A DNA stretch of 64,000 bases from Castanea sativa (lineage: Eukaryota > Streptophyta > Magnoliopsida > Fagales > Fagaceae): contig NC_134013.1 of assembly GCF_040712315.1 (NCBI RefSeq), forward strand, positions 32,585,001-32,649,000, read 5' to 3'. The notes below the pieces were generated by a model. The model saw only the letters and a list, made by a program, of their open reading frames with translations, was not told the origin of the DNA and did no database searches. Numbering within the stretch: position 1 is the first letter of the stretch; the number at the start of each line of letters is the position of its first letter. The position numbers and the translations under genes were made by a program. This document shows positions 35,201-50,200 of this stretch, piece by piece.

Positions 35201-38200
35201 GGCTATATTGAAGTTTTATGTTACTTGTATTTATTCCATACTTGTAACTCTGCCTTTAGCTCCGAGTTTCCTCTTCTTATGATATTTTTCTCGGTGACAA
35301 CTGACAATGCTGATTCATATATTTTTTTTACTCTTATATTCAAATACTTATAAAAAAAAAATTGATATCCTGAACTAAAGGCCCAAAAACTAGTTTTTAG
35401 GTATCCTCATAATGAATGTCTTCCAAATGACAATATAAAGTGCATCAGAATACTTGATTTCTTTTTAAATATTTTATTCCTTTTTTTTTTGTCAATTTAT
35501 TTTATAGACCATTAATTTGATACCGTTTGGTTGTGTGTCTCTGACAGCTTTCTCGTAGGGTTCGGGAAATGCGGGAGACAAGAACAGCACCTGTGGCTCA
35601 AAAATTCGAGCGAAAAGCATCAGTAGGTGTTAGAAAGGGGCTTGCCTCTTTACAGTCATTCCCTCGTGGCAAGGAATGTTTTGATCCTCTAGATTTGGGG
35701 TAAAAATCTTGTGTGTAATGCCAATCTTAGTTTACAGAATCATGATTTCTTCTGGCCTTACATGATTAATCTATTTTGAAATTTTTTTTCACTTTGTTTT
35801 GTTTGCCATGTTACCTCTGTTTTTAGTGACTCCTTAGTATATCTTGCACAAATGGTAGTGGCTCCTTAATATATCAAGTTTCTGCTAGTTGACTGTTTTA
35901 ATTATGTTCAGCTACTGGATATGCATTGATTTATAAAGGATTTTGAATATATAATATTTTTTTGTTGATATTTCATTTGAAGGCAAGGCAACCTAATTTG
36001 TACTATTTGCAATTAAATAAAATTGAATCTAATCGAAACACAAGCCTGATACTTTTCCCATGGCAGATTGAAGTCAGTAGTTCTAAAATTGTTTATCTTT
36101 TATTTTTACTTCCACTATCCTGAGTTTGTGCTGTTCTTACAGAGTAATAGACAACAAATCATTAAAGCTGATCACCAACACATCAGAAAGCTCTCCAACC
36201 AAGTTGGATAAAGATTCTTTGGATAGCAACCTTCGAGGTATTGCATTTTCTTATCATATTCAGCACATTTGATGCATAGTATTGAACTTTATACTATTTA
36301 TTCAGTCAAGGGCAAGCACTGCACAAGTTGTAATGGTTTAAATGGGTGGCAATTTGAGTATTTACATTCCATGTTAGTTGACAGACTTGATTGCATAAGC
36401 ATATTTTTTAGAGGTCAAGGGATTGTAATTTAGAGGTCAAGGGATTGTAATTCTTTAGAAAGTAGTGGATATTTTTAACACACATATCTTATAGTTTTTA
36501 CAAAATTTAGGTTATTTTGCTCTTTTTCTAATAAAAATAAGTAGTAATATAATCAATATCTATTATTATAATAGAGTGAAATGTACGATAATATTGATAG
36601 GAAAACAATGTTTTTTTTTCCCTTGTTAGTTTTGGATGACATGGAAGTTTTATACTGATTGCTGCATTTTGTGTCACATAAGTTAAGAGCGTTATATTTA
36701 CCTCTCCATCTATGGTCTTATGGCTGACATAATGTTTGATGCAAATATTTGCAGAGAAGTTGATGTATTGCTCTGAGAAATTTGATGCAAAGCTGTTTCT
36801 ATCCCGAATACACCAAGATACAACTGCAGCAGCTTTGGAGAGTGGTGCTCTTCGTTTGAAGAATGAGCTCCAAGGAAGTACTCAACAGAGAAAACAATTG
36901 GTTAAAGACAATTTTGACTGCTTTGTCTCATGCAAAACCACAATTGATGGTATGCATCCATTTCATGTCACTTGTTCTGGTGTTAAGTTTTAACATTCAT
37001 AATTGAACATAGAATGCTATGTTGCCAGCAAACTTCTCAGGTTCCTGTTTTGTGTATATATGTGTGTAAAGCTTAAAATTCTTGATATGATTGATTAGCT
37101 CTCGATTTTGAGTTGGGGAATTCTAATTCCAGATATTGAGTCAAAGTTGAAACGAATAGAAGAAGACCCTGAAGGTTCAGGGACTTCTCATTTGTTTAAT
37201 TGCATTCGAGGAGTAAGTTTGCAGGCCAATCGTGCTTTTCAGCCTCTATTTGAGAGACAGGTTTGTAAAATTCAAATTTTGATTGGATTGGAAATTTATA
37301 ACAACTGATGCAACACTGATCACATTTGTTGCATCTCTCTCTCTCTCTTTTGAATGGCTCTGTTGTAGGATCAAGCTGAGAAGATCAGGTCTGTCCAAGG
37401 AATGCTACAGAGGTTTCGGACATTATTCAACTTGCCAAGTACAATTCGTGGGAGCATTAGTAAGGGTGAATATGACTTGGCAGTGAGGGAATACAAGAAG
37501 GCGAAGTCAATTGCCCTGCCGTCTCATGTATACAAGAATTTATATTCATCTAGTAATTTAATTTTTGTCAAGGCAGAAAAAAAAATTATGATCTCGTGTT
37601 TAAGCATCAATTAACCTGTTGGTTGCAGTTCAGTTTTGATATGTTTGTAAATTCTTTCTTCCGTTTTTATCCTTCATCATCCTTTTTCTTTCCAAGATCT
37701 GTTCTATGTGCATTTGCAAATGTCCTTGTCAATGTATTTGTGTTTTTTAAAATTCATTCTCATTAAAAGAACAAGATACTTGACTGATTTTATGCAGCAT
37801 CACATTGTCATTTTGACAGTTGTACACAACGTTAAGTTAATGAATGTATCCCAGAATATGTGCTAAAATGAAGGTTTGGTTTCCCATTTCTAAAACTAGG
37901 TAACCAATAAGAGGAGTCCATTCTGGTATTGGTTTTTTGTTTTTTAGGGGTCTAGGGGGTTCCCTGCCCCTTTTCTGTTCTATAATATATTTTCTTTCTT
38001 TATCATCACAATCAGTGTTCAAGGCCTAAGATTCTATTTTTTCTTCAATCAAATTGCCGTACTTGGTTTTTCTTTTCCTTCATCAATGAATAAATCTCTT
38101 AAAATTGATTTGATTATAAATCATGTTTCTATGTTTATAATTATAATCATGAATGTTGTAAATGCTAACATCTATTATCTGAAATGAAAAACTTTTGCCT

Positions 38201-41200
38201 GTTTTTCTTCTTAAATTTTTAACTGTTGTGTAAGGCACCTCATCTTGGGTCGTAGTTTAGATGTTTTGGTGTAGTTTTTTTACATATGCTCACTATCATT
38301 GTCATAGTATACTATGGAATAGCTAATTTCATGAGGAATTTTTCAGTTAAAACAAAATTATCAAATTATTTATACCCACTAATTTATAAAATAATTGCTC
38401 GACAGTTTTCTTTTCCTACTGAAGTAAATATACTTATGGTTATAAGTCACTTTCAGGTGGGAATACTAAAACGCGTTCTTGAAGAGGTTGAGAAAGTGAT
38501 GAATGAGTTCAAAAGTATGCTTTACAAATCTATGGAAGATCCACAAATAGACCTCACAAATGTAAGGTTGTTTTGTACTTTTTGGTTTCTTTTGACTATT
38601 TGCTGGTGATGCTGAACTGGAAATTTGAAGTAACCCGAGGTCTACTGCTTGGGTTTTTAAGATGTATTAATTATATATTTTTACATAGAATACCAGTTTC
38701 ATTAGACCAGTTAGAGCAGTAAATGCACCGACCTGTTCATGAAAAGCTTGGGCATGACTTGGTAAACAAAGCTTATTTATGTTTGAGTATGCAGAAGCAA
38801 GCCAAGATCGAGCCCTATTATTAAATTTGTTTTATGAGCAAACTGAGCTCAAGCAAACTATTTTCTTCATGAACGAGCTTGTGAACATAAGGCTTGAGGA
38901 TTAATGGTGAAGCCTAAACTTGAGAAGACTCATTAGACTTGCAACAAGCTTGGACAGGGCCCTCTATGACTTACACCATTGTGTGCCAAATAAAGTACTG
39001 CCAATTCATTCTCACTGCCCCTCTACCAGATACTTACCTGGACAGGGCATTTCTTATCTATCAAACATCCTCCTCTTCATTCTGATTCAAAACATATGGC
39101 TTCATGTGAAACCATTGATCAAAGGCATTTTGTCTTTCTGTTAGTTTTCATTTCTCTCTCTGGAGCCACCAAAACTTCCCTTTTCCTCTTTAGCGCATAC
39201 AGACATGGGGTCTTTTTTAGTCAATAGAGATGGTGATCAGTTGTGCAACAAAAACAAATCAAGAAGGAACCAAGCCTTTTCTCTTCTGGCTTTTCGATTA
39301 GTGATAAAATTGTTTGATGATTTTAATTTAAGGGTTTTCCCCCGTATCATACATGGAAATCTTTTGGGAGTTAATCTTGTAGCTTGATGTTTAAAAGCTT
39401 TATTTGTTCCGTTGGGGGCAGCAGTTGTGTTTTCTGTATTCCCACCCTTCAGATCTACTATTTTGTTATTTTTTGTGTTGCAACTGAGTTGAATCGAGCC
39501 AAGCTTGAGCTCATGGCTAACATAGTCAAGCCAAGTTTGAACAAGGCTGATACAGCTTGACTTGAGAAGTTGAGCACAAGCCAGGCCTAAACACTTTTAT
39601 CCATGATCAAGCTAACCTCAAATAGATTAAGACTTGGTTTGACTTGACTGAGTTACACCTCTGTACCAATACTTAAAACACTTGTATTTAACAGTTTTGC
39701 CAGTCCCATGTAGCATCTTGGTGATGTTTAGCCTACCAAGGGAAAGCATAAGAAGAAGCATTCAATTTGGCATCATAATTTTCATTTAATAACACCTGGA
39801 CTTTTCCAAGACAATGTAATAAAAGTATATTACCAAAATTATTCCATTTATATATTTGTCTAATTAAATTTTGATCAATTGGTCCTGTTATTTGTTGGCT
39901 TGTTTGATCTCATTGCTGATTAGTTAAATAGACCCCTTTGGGACCTGGTTCATAGAAACAACCAGGGCGACCTGCTGTGTGCCTATGATTTGTGGCTTGG
40001 GTGTTGCCTGAGCATCTTCTTGCCACCTATGACCTTTGTGGATGTGATAGATGATTTGGCTAGGTGTGATGATTGATAATGTGTGTGTATTTAAGTAAGG
40101 AACAACTTAATATCAATATCTTGTTATTATATTGTTTATGTGCTTTCTTATGTACTGCTTTGTGCAAAGCCAAATACTTTGTAGCCTTTTCCTTTTGTGG
40201 CTGCCTATAACTTTCGTTGCTTCTTCCGATTGATATTTTTTATGAGTCTTTTTGTTCATCATCGTGAGCACAAAGCATGTTGCATTATCAATAAAATTGC
40301 ATTACTTAATTTTCAAAAAAATTAACTTTCAATGCTTCTTGTAGCTTGAAAATACTGTAAGGCTTTTGTTGGAGCTGGAACCTGAGTCAGATCCTGTGTG
40401 GCATTATTTAACTATACAGGTCAGCAAAGTTGTGATTATGCCACAGTTTTCAATTGTTTTTTTTTTTTTACCTAATCTCTATGTTCCTAGATTGTGTTTA
40501 TTCTAAACCAGTAATGTCTTTTAGGATTTTTGACGTTAGTTGAATATCTTTTTATTTTATTTTTTATAAGTAATAAGTTTATTGATATCAAAAAGGGGAA
40601 CACCATACAAGGAGTGTATAAGGGGTCAAACAATCAAGAACAAAAATTACAAGAATCTAGGGAATCAAGAAAAGATAAAAATCAAGAATCTGAAGTTAGT
40701 TTAGTCATATGGTTGAAGTTTTTTCCTTCATAAAACATGATACTTAACATTTCAACTTACAATGATACTGACCACTTACAACTAATAGGTTGCCTCTCTC
40801 CCTTCTTTTGACCCTCCCTTCAAAGAAAAAAAGGAAAAGAAAATACGAAAGAACACTTTTGGCCCTTTAAGTTTGGGGTTGTTTCCATTTTGGCCCTTTA
40901 TGTTTCAAAATTTTCATTTTTAGCCCTTAATATTTGATTATGTTTTCATATTGTCCTTGCTCTCCATCTGTGCTAGTAATTTGGCTGTTAAGTGCCAGAT
41001 TAACTCTCAGGTTACTAAGCTTTCATTTGTCAGTATCAATATGATCACAGAATCGAACATGAAGGGTCAAAATGAAAATTTTGATACATAAAGAGCCAAA
41101 AAGAGAACAACCTCAAACTTTAAGGGAAAAAAAGTATTTCAAATTTTAGTTAAAAGAAAAAGAAACAAAAGATTGATCATGAGCCTTAAAACTACTTTCT

Positions 41201-44200
41201 GGTGACTCATCCTAATATCGCTATTGGAAAGTAAACTTGCTGAATATCTAGCATTGTCTCTTTGCCAGAATCACAGAATTCGAGGTTTGCTTGAGAAGTG
41301 CACCTTAGATCATGAGGAAAACATGGAAACGTTGCATAATGAGATCCGTGAAAGAGCTGTTTCTGATGCAAGGTGGAGGCAGATTCAACAAGCCTTAAAT
41401 CAGTCTGTAAGTATAACCATAATTGAAGCAAAGTAGCCAACCAATTGACTAGTACTAATGATGATGTTAGCTTTTGTTTTCTACTGTCAGTCAGATGTTG
41501 ACAATTCTAGCAATCTTGGGAACACCAATCTTCTAGTCGATTCTCAGCCGGTAGATTTTGCTGGTGAAGAAGTCGATGCCCTTAGAGGAAGGTATATCCG
41601 CAGATTAACTGCTGTACTTATCCATCACATACCAGCCTTCTGGAAAGTAGTGCTTTCTGTTTTCAGCGGGAAATTTGCTAAGGTATTCTGAGAATTTTCT
41701 CTCTCTTAAAGATTTTATATGTAAATTGGAATCCAATTGTAATTTTAGGCAGAACCTATCCTTTAAAATTAGATTTGAATGAAATCAAGGAGCATTGTGT
41801 ATCATATTGCTAAATTTATTTCTTCTTTTATCTAGTTTCTTTTGTTTTTATACACCTTTTGGTTACAATTTGATGCAACCTATATATACAACAACCACCT
41901 CCAAGTCATAGTCCCATAAACAATTACAATTTGAGGTAATCCGTACATGATTTATAGAATAAGAGAGTTTAAGAAGGGAAATCAAAGTGCTAGTTCAAGC
42001 TATAAAATTAGCCAGAACATTCACACTTAATCCATAAAAGGCAGAGAAAGAACCACAAACATTAGCTGAAATGTCATTCAATAAATCTCCAAAAGCTGCA
42101 TTTACAACTTCAGTAAATTGTTAAATAAGATGAGAATGTTGCCCTAACATAGAAGCAGTCACAACTATAGTTTAGTTGCTAACGCACTGATCACATATTT
42201 GTTAAATAAGATTGATCACATAAGCTAACATATTGCATTTCAATTTGTCTGCCAGTGCATTGGTTACTATAGTTAGTTGCTTCATTTGTGGCACGTGGAC
42301 ATGTTGAATTATGTCAATTATTGTATTAACATTAGTAATCAGCTGATGGGCAAATGATCTTTGGAGCATATCCTCCCCACATAAACATGGGGTAAAGGGT
42401 GAGTTAATGTGTGTAATCTCATACAAGCGCACGTGTTCTAGCTACCTAGTGGGGAAAAAAATAGAAAAGGTTTATAGGATTAAAACTTTTCATCATCATA
42501 TAATCATCAATAATCATCTTTTCTATTGTTTTATTGATGATGATGAACAATCAATAATCCCATACAAGTACACATGTAATCTTCTCAAACTCTTAAGGTT
42601 TTATTGATGATGAAAAGTACTTAAATGTTCATGATGATGAACACAAGGAACTTAAAAATTACAAGGAGATTAGATAGAAGGTCTAAAAGAGTTTTGACAC
42701 TCAAGAAAAGAAGTACAATGAGTAAAACCCCATGCTCAGGACCAATCAAACAAAATGTGAATCAGCAAGGATTTAAATTGATCAAGAGGTCTTTCAACAT
42801 CCTCAAACATTCGGCTATCAAATTTGGATAATAAGTGTAAAGTGATGGGGATGTGGATGCTTCTATACCTTCTTTTCTAGAGTACTTGAGTGAAGGAGAC
42901 ACCCTCGTGTGGATGATCAAATTTCAAGCTTTTAATGAGTGGGACTTGGGAGTAGGAATCAGTTGACTATTTGTTTGATACTCTGTATTCAAACATTCCA
43001 AGCGATGAGGGCCTAATTGTTTGAGGTAGAGGTTGAATAGAATGGTAAGTTTGATATTCACTCTTATTATGAGGCTATAAGAGTTTCTAATGGAATAACC
43101 TTTTACTTGGAAGACTATTTGGTGAAAGAGGCTCCAAAAAGGTTGCATTTTTTTGTGTGGAAAATAAAATGGACAAATGTTTTGATAGATGACCAATGTA
43201 GTCAAAGGCGAAAGGAAACCCTAAGGTGCCAAGTCTTTGTAGTGCCAAAAAGATGCTTGCCAAAGTGAATTGAGGTGCTGAACTCTAAATATAAGTATTA
43301 TATGTTTAATGAGCTTAAATCATTTGTATTTAATGCTTATTAGGTACAGTTTCAAATTTTCAAAATGGTATGATGATCTCTTCATTAATTCAAGAATAGA
43401 CTTTGTTTTTTAATTTTCTTTATAAGTAAATAATTTTATTAAAAATCTAAGAAAGTGCTACCAAAGTACACAGGCTATATACATAAATAGGAAGCACAAA
43501 AAGAAAGGGAAAAAAAAAAAACAAATAAGCAGAAAAAAAATGGCCAACTAGGTTAAGCTCAAGGAGCCCATATATGATTTTAATGCTGTAATCTTCTGCT
43601 ACTCTGTATATTATACCTTTTAGTTTCTGAGTGAGATTTTTGATAGGTCACTGTCTGGAAAGATCTTTGTTTTTCAGATTTTTGGCAAATAGGATCTAGT
43701 TGACATGGTTCCTGTTCAGGTTAGTATGGTCTGTTGTTGCTTGCAGTCAGTGACTACGATTATGGGTTAATGTAAACTTTTCATTCCATGGAAAAAGGGC
43801 AATTGGCAGTAAAATTGTTGTGGAAGTCAAAGATGTAAAACTCATGATGCATTATGTACTTTGGTTTGTTTCTTTTTTGAATGAACTTTTCTTTACTTGT
43901 TAAAAAAATTCTGTGGAACTTGGTACTTATCTAGTTCAATATACATTTGAGCAACTCAGTCAAAATTAAAGGACTCACTAGAATGCCTAGAAATATGCTT
44001 AGGGCTCAAACTCAAATTAGCGTATGTAGATAGCTAATCAGAAGAACATCATTGCTGTATTAGTAGTTATTCATTCTGACAAACAGTGTTCTTAAAAGCC
44101 CGCTTTAGGCATGCATAAGCTCAAAGATCAAATCCCCAAGCAATCAATGCAGCCAAGGCCAGGGCATGCAGCCAAGGCCAAGGCAACCCCCATGGGCACA

Positions 44201-47200
44201 CTGTCAAGGCCAGGGCATGCAGCCAAGGTGAAGGCAACCCCCATGGGCATGCTGCCAAGGCCAAGGCATGTAGCCAAGGTGCTGCCAAGGCCAAGGCAGC
44301 CCCCATGGGGCAGGCTGCCAAGGCCAGGAGGGCATGCAGCTAAGGCCCAGGCAGCCCCTAGGCAAAAAAAAAAAAAAAAAATCTCATTTAATGAAGTGCG
44401 CTTTAGGCACGCATTTTTGGAGCATTTTGAAGAAGCACAGTGCACACCTAGGCACGCTTTTTTATTTGTTACTAAACATGGATCATCAAAACTAATTTCT
44501 TGATTTTGAAAGAGATGATATGGACCAATGATTTACTACACAACCACTATCCTTAGGGTGTTGAATTACACAGGTCATAAGGTACAAACAAGGTTAATTT
44601 ACAATTCTTGTGCTTTTTGGTCTTTGACTTTTAGATTTATGTATGTTGATTGAACCATATACATCATTTGATCTTAACTATCATTGGTTATGTACTTTTA
44701 TAAAGCACAAGATAATTATATAAAATATCATGTTTAAACTTTCTATGACTAGATTACTATGATATTGACCATTGATAGTTGTTTTCAATTTATTATATAA
44801 AAATTCTAAGAATTGAAATAACTTAGGTAAAATTTGAACTTACAAGCATTATACAATTGCACTTACCTAATAGGTAAAATATACAAATTTTGAGTAGTTA
44901 TTATTTTTTATTATATGTTACTAATCTATAAGAAGTTATGAGATATTATATTTGAAAACTATGCGCTTTATTTCAATCAGTCATGTGCTTGTGCTTTGCG
45001 CCTAGGCTTCAAGAGGCCCATGCGCTGAAGTGCGCTTAACGCTTTTATGAACATTGCTGACAAATTAAAGGTTTTATTATTTAATTTTTAAAATTATCAT
45101 ATAGCATTGGTGCTCACTTATTTGTGACATTATTTTGCACCTAAATCCTTCTAAATTTTATTCCTGCTTGAGCTGCCTGAATTTGCTTATATTACTAAAA
45201 TCACGCCTATTGCTTTGTGATCTTTAGACCTATATTGTTGCATTAACAAATACTGCTTCTTGTTGTTATGACAGACCATTCTCTTGCTCTTGCAAAAAAT
45301 TATTGTTATGTTTAACTAAAAATCCCTTTATCTTCTCGTCTCTTCTGTGAGATGATTTTGGTCTTCATTTTGATTCTGGATCTTGTTCTTTCAGTCTTCC
45401 CAAGTTTCCACTGAATCAAATGCTAACACTTCAGCAAATAAAACTGTTGAAAAAGTTGGAGACGGGAAGTACTCAAGTCATTCTCTTGATGAAATTTCCG
45501 GAATGATACGAAGTACGATCTCTGTGTATGAAGTCAAAGTAAGTATGCTGGCTGACTATTTATCACCTTTTGCGTTGGATTGAAGTGTCAGTTTAATGAG
45601 CTACTTTGATGGTTGTGGAATTGGATAGTTAATGCTTTGAGAATACTTCAATTAAGTTCAGTCTGATTGTTTGAATAAAAAATTGTTTATTCTCTGGTAC
45701 TGTTTTGGGATGCAAAATTTGTATATTTCAGCTGAAGCAAAAATTGGTTTCAGATTTCTATTTAGCACCATTCTCTGTCACTCTACAATAATTGTGGTAG
45801 TGCTTTATTGTATCTTTTGTTCAGTCCATATGTTTGGCAGGTGGTTCAAAATGAATCTACTGTTGGTGCAGGTTGTTAATACTTTTCGTGATCTTGAAGA
45901 GACAAATATTCTGCGATCATACATGAGTGATGCTATAAAGGAAATATCTAAAGCATGCCAAGCTTTTGAAGTCAAGGAGTCAGCTCCTCCTACTGCTGGT
46001 ATCTAGGCTGTCTATTAAGCTGCAATATGTTTTATTAATTTTTTAATGAACTATGAAGCTGCAATATGTTGACATCTCTAAATTATTCTGAGTTTTTTGT
46101 CTTCTTTATGCAACAGTTATGGCACTACGAACACTCCATTCAGAGATTACCAAGATTTACATTCTAAGGCTTTGTTCATGGATGAGGGCATCAACTGAAG
46201 AGATATCAAAAGATGAAACATGGTTCCCAGTATCAATTCTTGAAAGGAATAAATCTCCATACACAATTTCTTTCTTGCCTCTAGCATTCCGTTCAATTAT
46301 GGGCTCAGCAATGGATCAGATCAATTTGTAAGTCTCTAGATGTCCCCAACACCCCCCCCCCCCTCCCCCCCCCCAAGGCTTGCACAAAAGACAACCGCTC
46401 GCACACACACAAAAGAAATAGAAGCTTTTGGAGCTGGATTGCCTTTTCAAAGTGAATGTCAGACTATGGATCCCCCGATACTGTTCAGGAAATATAAAAT
46501 TAAGAATGAACATAAGACATAAAACTTAATTTTAAAAGTAAGAAAAGAGAATGTAAATGAATTTGCCTCACCCGCCTATATCATCTCTAGGCAGTGATAA
46601 ACAAAGAGCTGCTGCATATAGAGGTGGCATCTGGTGTAACAGTTGTGTACAACATTGCTCTCACATGGGAGTAGAACCCATGCTCGTGGGGCCCACCTCC
46701 ATGTGAGAGTAATGTTGTATGTAACTGTTAGACAAATTAATAAATCCTGCAGATAGTACCCAGCTCTTTGTTTTATGATTGTAGTTCATTACCACTGAAT
46801 GTCATGAAGAATGGAACATCGGAGTAAGAGCAATTATGATAAACAAGAAGAGAATGGGTGTGATCTGCAATCACATATTAAGTTATTACTTCTTTTCTTT
46901 TTCTTTTAATGGTGACTGAAAGGTGTCACTTCAATTTTGAAGAATGTTGAAATGTCAGAAAAATATCAGTGTAATTTGGAGGTGAGGTCTAATATATTAC
47001 TTTATATATCAACTGTATTCTTTATATCTGGTGTTTGACATACTTATTCCTACGTGTTAAACCTTGTTGCTTCTGAATTGCACCATGAATTGCTTTGTAC
47101 ATTGCTGGAAAAAAGTAATTTTTCTATTACTCTACCCCTTGTTCCTGTCTCATTATTTCTTATTTCAGGATGATTCAGTCTTTAAGGAGTGAGGCTGCAA

Positions 47201-50200
47201 AGTCAGAAGATATGTTTGTTCAACTTCAAGAAGTTCAAGAATCTGTTAGACTTGCATTTTTGAACTGTTTCTTGGATTTTGCTGGTATGAGGCGCTATCT
47301 CAAATTTATGTTTGTAAAGTACTTTAAACACGTTCAGTTATGTCACTTCTGTTTTCCGCAAAATAATACTTAACCAAAAACAAATAATCTGTGCACATTA
47401 ATCAGGTCACCTGGAGCGCAATGGCAGTGAGGTTGTCCAAAACAAATCAAGCAAAGAAATCCCTCATTTACAAGATGGATACTCTCATGCATTAGAAGAA
47501 AAACTATCATCTGATATACATGGAGGTGTTGTTGATCCACATCAACAGTTGTTGGTAGTCTTGAGTAATATTGGATATTGCAAAGATGAACTTTCTTATG
47601 AGTTGTACAACAATTACAAACACATCTGGCTGCAGTCTAGGTAGCTACTCAACTATTTGCCCCATCTTCCTTAGTGGAGAAATATTAACTTATCATGGAG
47701 GGATGTCTTTTGTGTTGCTTTATTATGAAAGCTAGCTTGATTAGATGTGAGGCCAGTATGTGACTTAGATAAGCTTTTAGTACCCAGAAGATAATCATCT
47801 TGGGCTAGGATCGGCACAGGCCAAAGTGGCATCATGCAGTTTATTAGTTTACTGGTTGCTCAAGATAACTTAGGTTAAGAGTATGACCAGAATTTGCATG
47901 TCGGTGAGATTGTCCCCAGCCTTATGTTGAGCATTGGCTGGGTATATTGTAAGATTAGATAATTATGTAGTTTGATTCTTTTGTATGATACCATTCTCTA
48001 GATTGAAGAGCCTTCAGTTCAAATCTTCTCAAGGTGGCATTTCACCAATCATAGAGAGACCAATTAACCCCAAGGGTTTCTGAATGGCTCTTCAGCTTTG
48101 AGTTCCAGTTGCCTTAGGAAGCTTTGGCCCAAGTTCAAACTTCAAACCCTCCTTTTCCCCTTTGGTGTCAACCCACAGGGATTTGTTCTGGTAATTTCCT
48201 GGTGCATGTGGGACTGGGAACCAGATATGCCCGTGTATTATTAGATGCTTGAAAAGGCCGGTAAACCTCCTTTGGAAAAAGAAAAAGATGCTTTCTCCAA
48301 AGAAGTTGATGGGTTGCGCCATGCTGTGTCATTTATTCCTGAAAATTTGTGTATACTTTTATGATTCTCCTGTTGATGCTCAATGACCTGCTTTCTTGCC
48401 TCCCTTTTTCAGGGACAAAGATGAACAGGACAGTGACATACAAGATCTGGTGATATCTTTCTCTGGGCTCGAAGAGAAGGTCCTTTCTCAGTATACTTTT
48501 GCAAAGGTATAGGTTTAATTCTTCAATTTCTATGGAAAATTCGTTGGCCTCCCCAAAACACAATTCACACACAAGCATAGATGGTTCGTGCCATGTCTTG
48601 AAGGTATTTCACTGCACTTGTGTGGATATAAGTACATGATAAAGTTGATAAAAATCTGAAGCTCTGGGAGCGTAAGTGTTAAAAGGGTAATAAGTTGGTT
48701 GGTTGTGTGAATTGTTAATATAGATCCTTCAATAGGTAGTGTAGAAGTTGTTAAGTTAGTAAAAAAGTTAAATTTTTGGTATCTTTTTTTTTTTTTTTTA
48801 AGATAAGTAACAATCTTTATTAAAGCAGCAAAACTTCCGTATACAAAGAAAAACTAACATCAACATCTCAAAGAACAATACTCTTAACAAATCTAAGAAT
48901 CACTAGAGAAAGCTTGAAGAGCTCTAGCCCAATCCAGCATAGAAAGAAAGAAAAAGGATTTAATCTCAGTGATAGACTGCTCACAACTCTCAAAACTTCT
49001 AGCATTTCTCTCCCTTCAAATGCACCACATTAAGCAATGTGGCACAATTCCAAATCGCAGCATTACAGTGCTGACCAAAACTGCCTTGCCAAGAGGCTAA
49101 CAAATCCATTACCTGCAGTGGCATAACCCAATGGATACCAAACAAACAAAAAACCAAGGACCACATCTTATAAGCTATAGGACAATATAGAAGCAGATGA
49201 TCCACATTTTCCCCATTCTGTTTACACATGATGCACCAATCAATCAAATTAATACCTCTCTTCCATAAGTTATTGTAGTCAAGACCCTCCCCAACGCAGC
49301 AATCCAAGAGAAGAAGGCAACCCTAGGAGGGATCTTAGATCTCCAAATAATTTTCCTTGGAAAATGGACTGAATTAGAGGGACATAATAGCCTCCTACCT
49401 CAAAACCCCTACTCTTATTCAGCCTCCAACACGTCATGTCATCTCCCCTTCCAATCACAGAAGATGAATGTATTAAATCCATAAACCTATCCAAAGAATC
49501 CAGCTCCCAATCTTGTACTGATCTGGAAAAATGAAGATCCCAATGCTTTTCCCCATTGTTGAATTGCAATAAATCTGCCATGGAAGAATCTCTATCCCAA
49601 CTGGTCAAAAATAACTCTGGGAACGCCTCCTTTAGAGGGGAATCCCCACTCAAGTCATACCAAAATTTTACTTTAGAGCCATCACCCACTTCAAAATGAG
49701 TGGATTGGAAAGGGGTAGACCATAGGGGCAGGAAACAGATGTCAAACACCAGCGCCCCCCCCCCCCCCTTTTGCTTCCCTTCTTAGCCTCAATGATCCTC
49801 CTCCATAGCATCTCTCTCTCATTCCCATATCTCCACAGCCATTTTCCTAATAACGCTTGATTGAAGGTTCTCAAATTTTTAACCCCCAATTCCCCTTGCT
49901 GCAGTGGAAGACATACCTTAGACCATTTCACCAGATGAAGCTTGTGTTCCTCACCAATACCACTCCATAAAAAATCTCTTTGTAACTTTTCAATGCGGTC
50001 AGCCACCTCCACTGGGATAGTGAAGAGGGATAGAAAATATGTTGGCAAATTTGAGAGAGTACTCTTAATTAGATTAAGTTTACCTCCCTTTGACAATGCA
50101 TCCTCTTCCAGCCTGTCAATCTCCTCTCCATCTTCTCAAGAATAGGATTCCAAATTGATCTCTCCTTAAACTTGGCACCCAATGGAAGTCCCAAATATTT

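Noticed and set aside
41224..41436. Separate small gene
   Set aside because: This is SEC5 exon 9 read into its introns.
44111..44503. A protein gene with 17-residue repeats
   Set aside because: The frame is open only because the minisatellite unit is a multiple of three; it lies inside a transposon in an intron and is open on the other strand as well.
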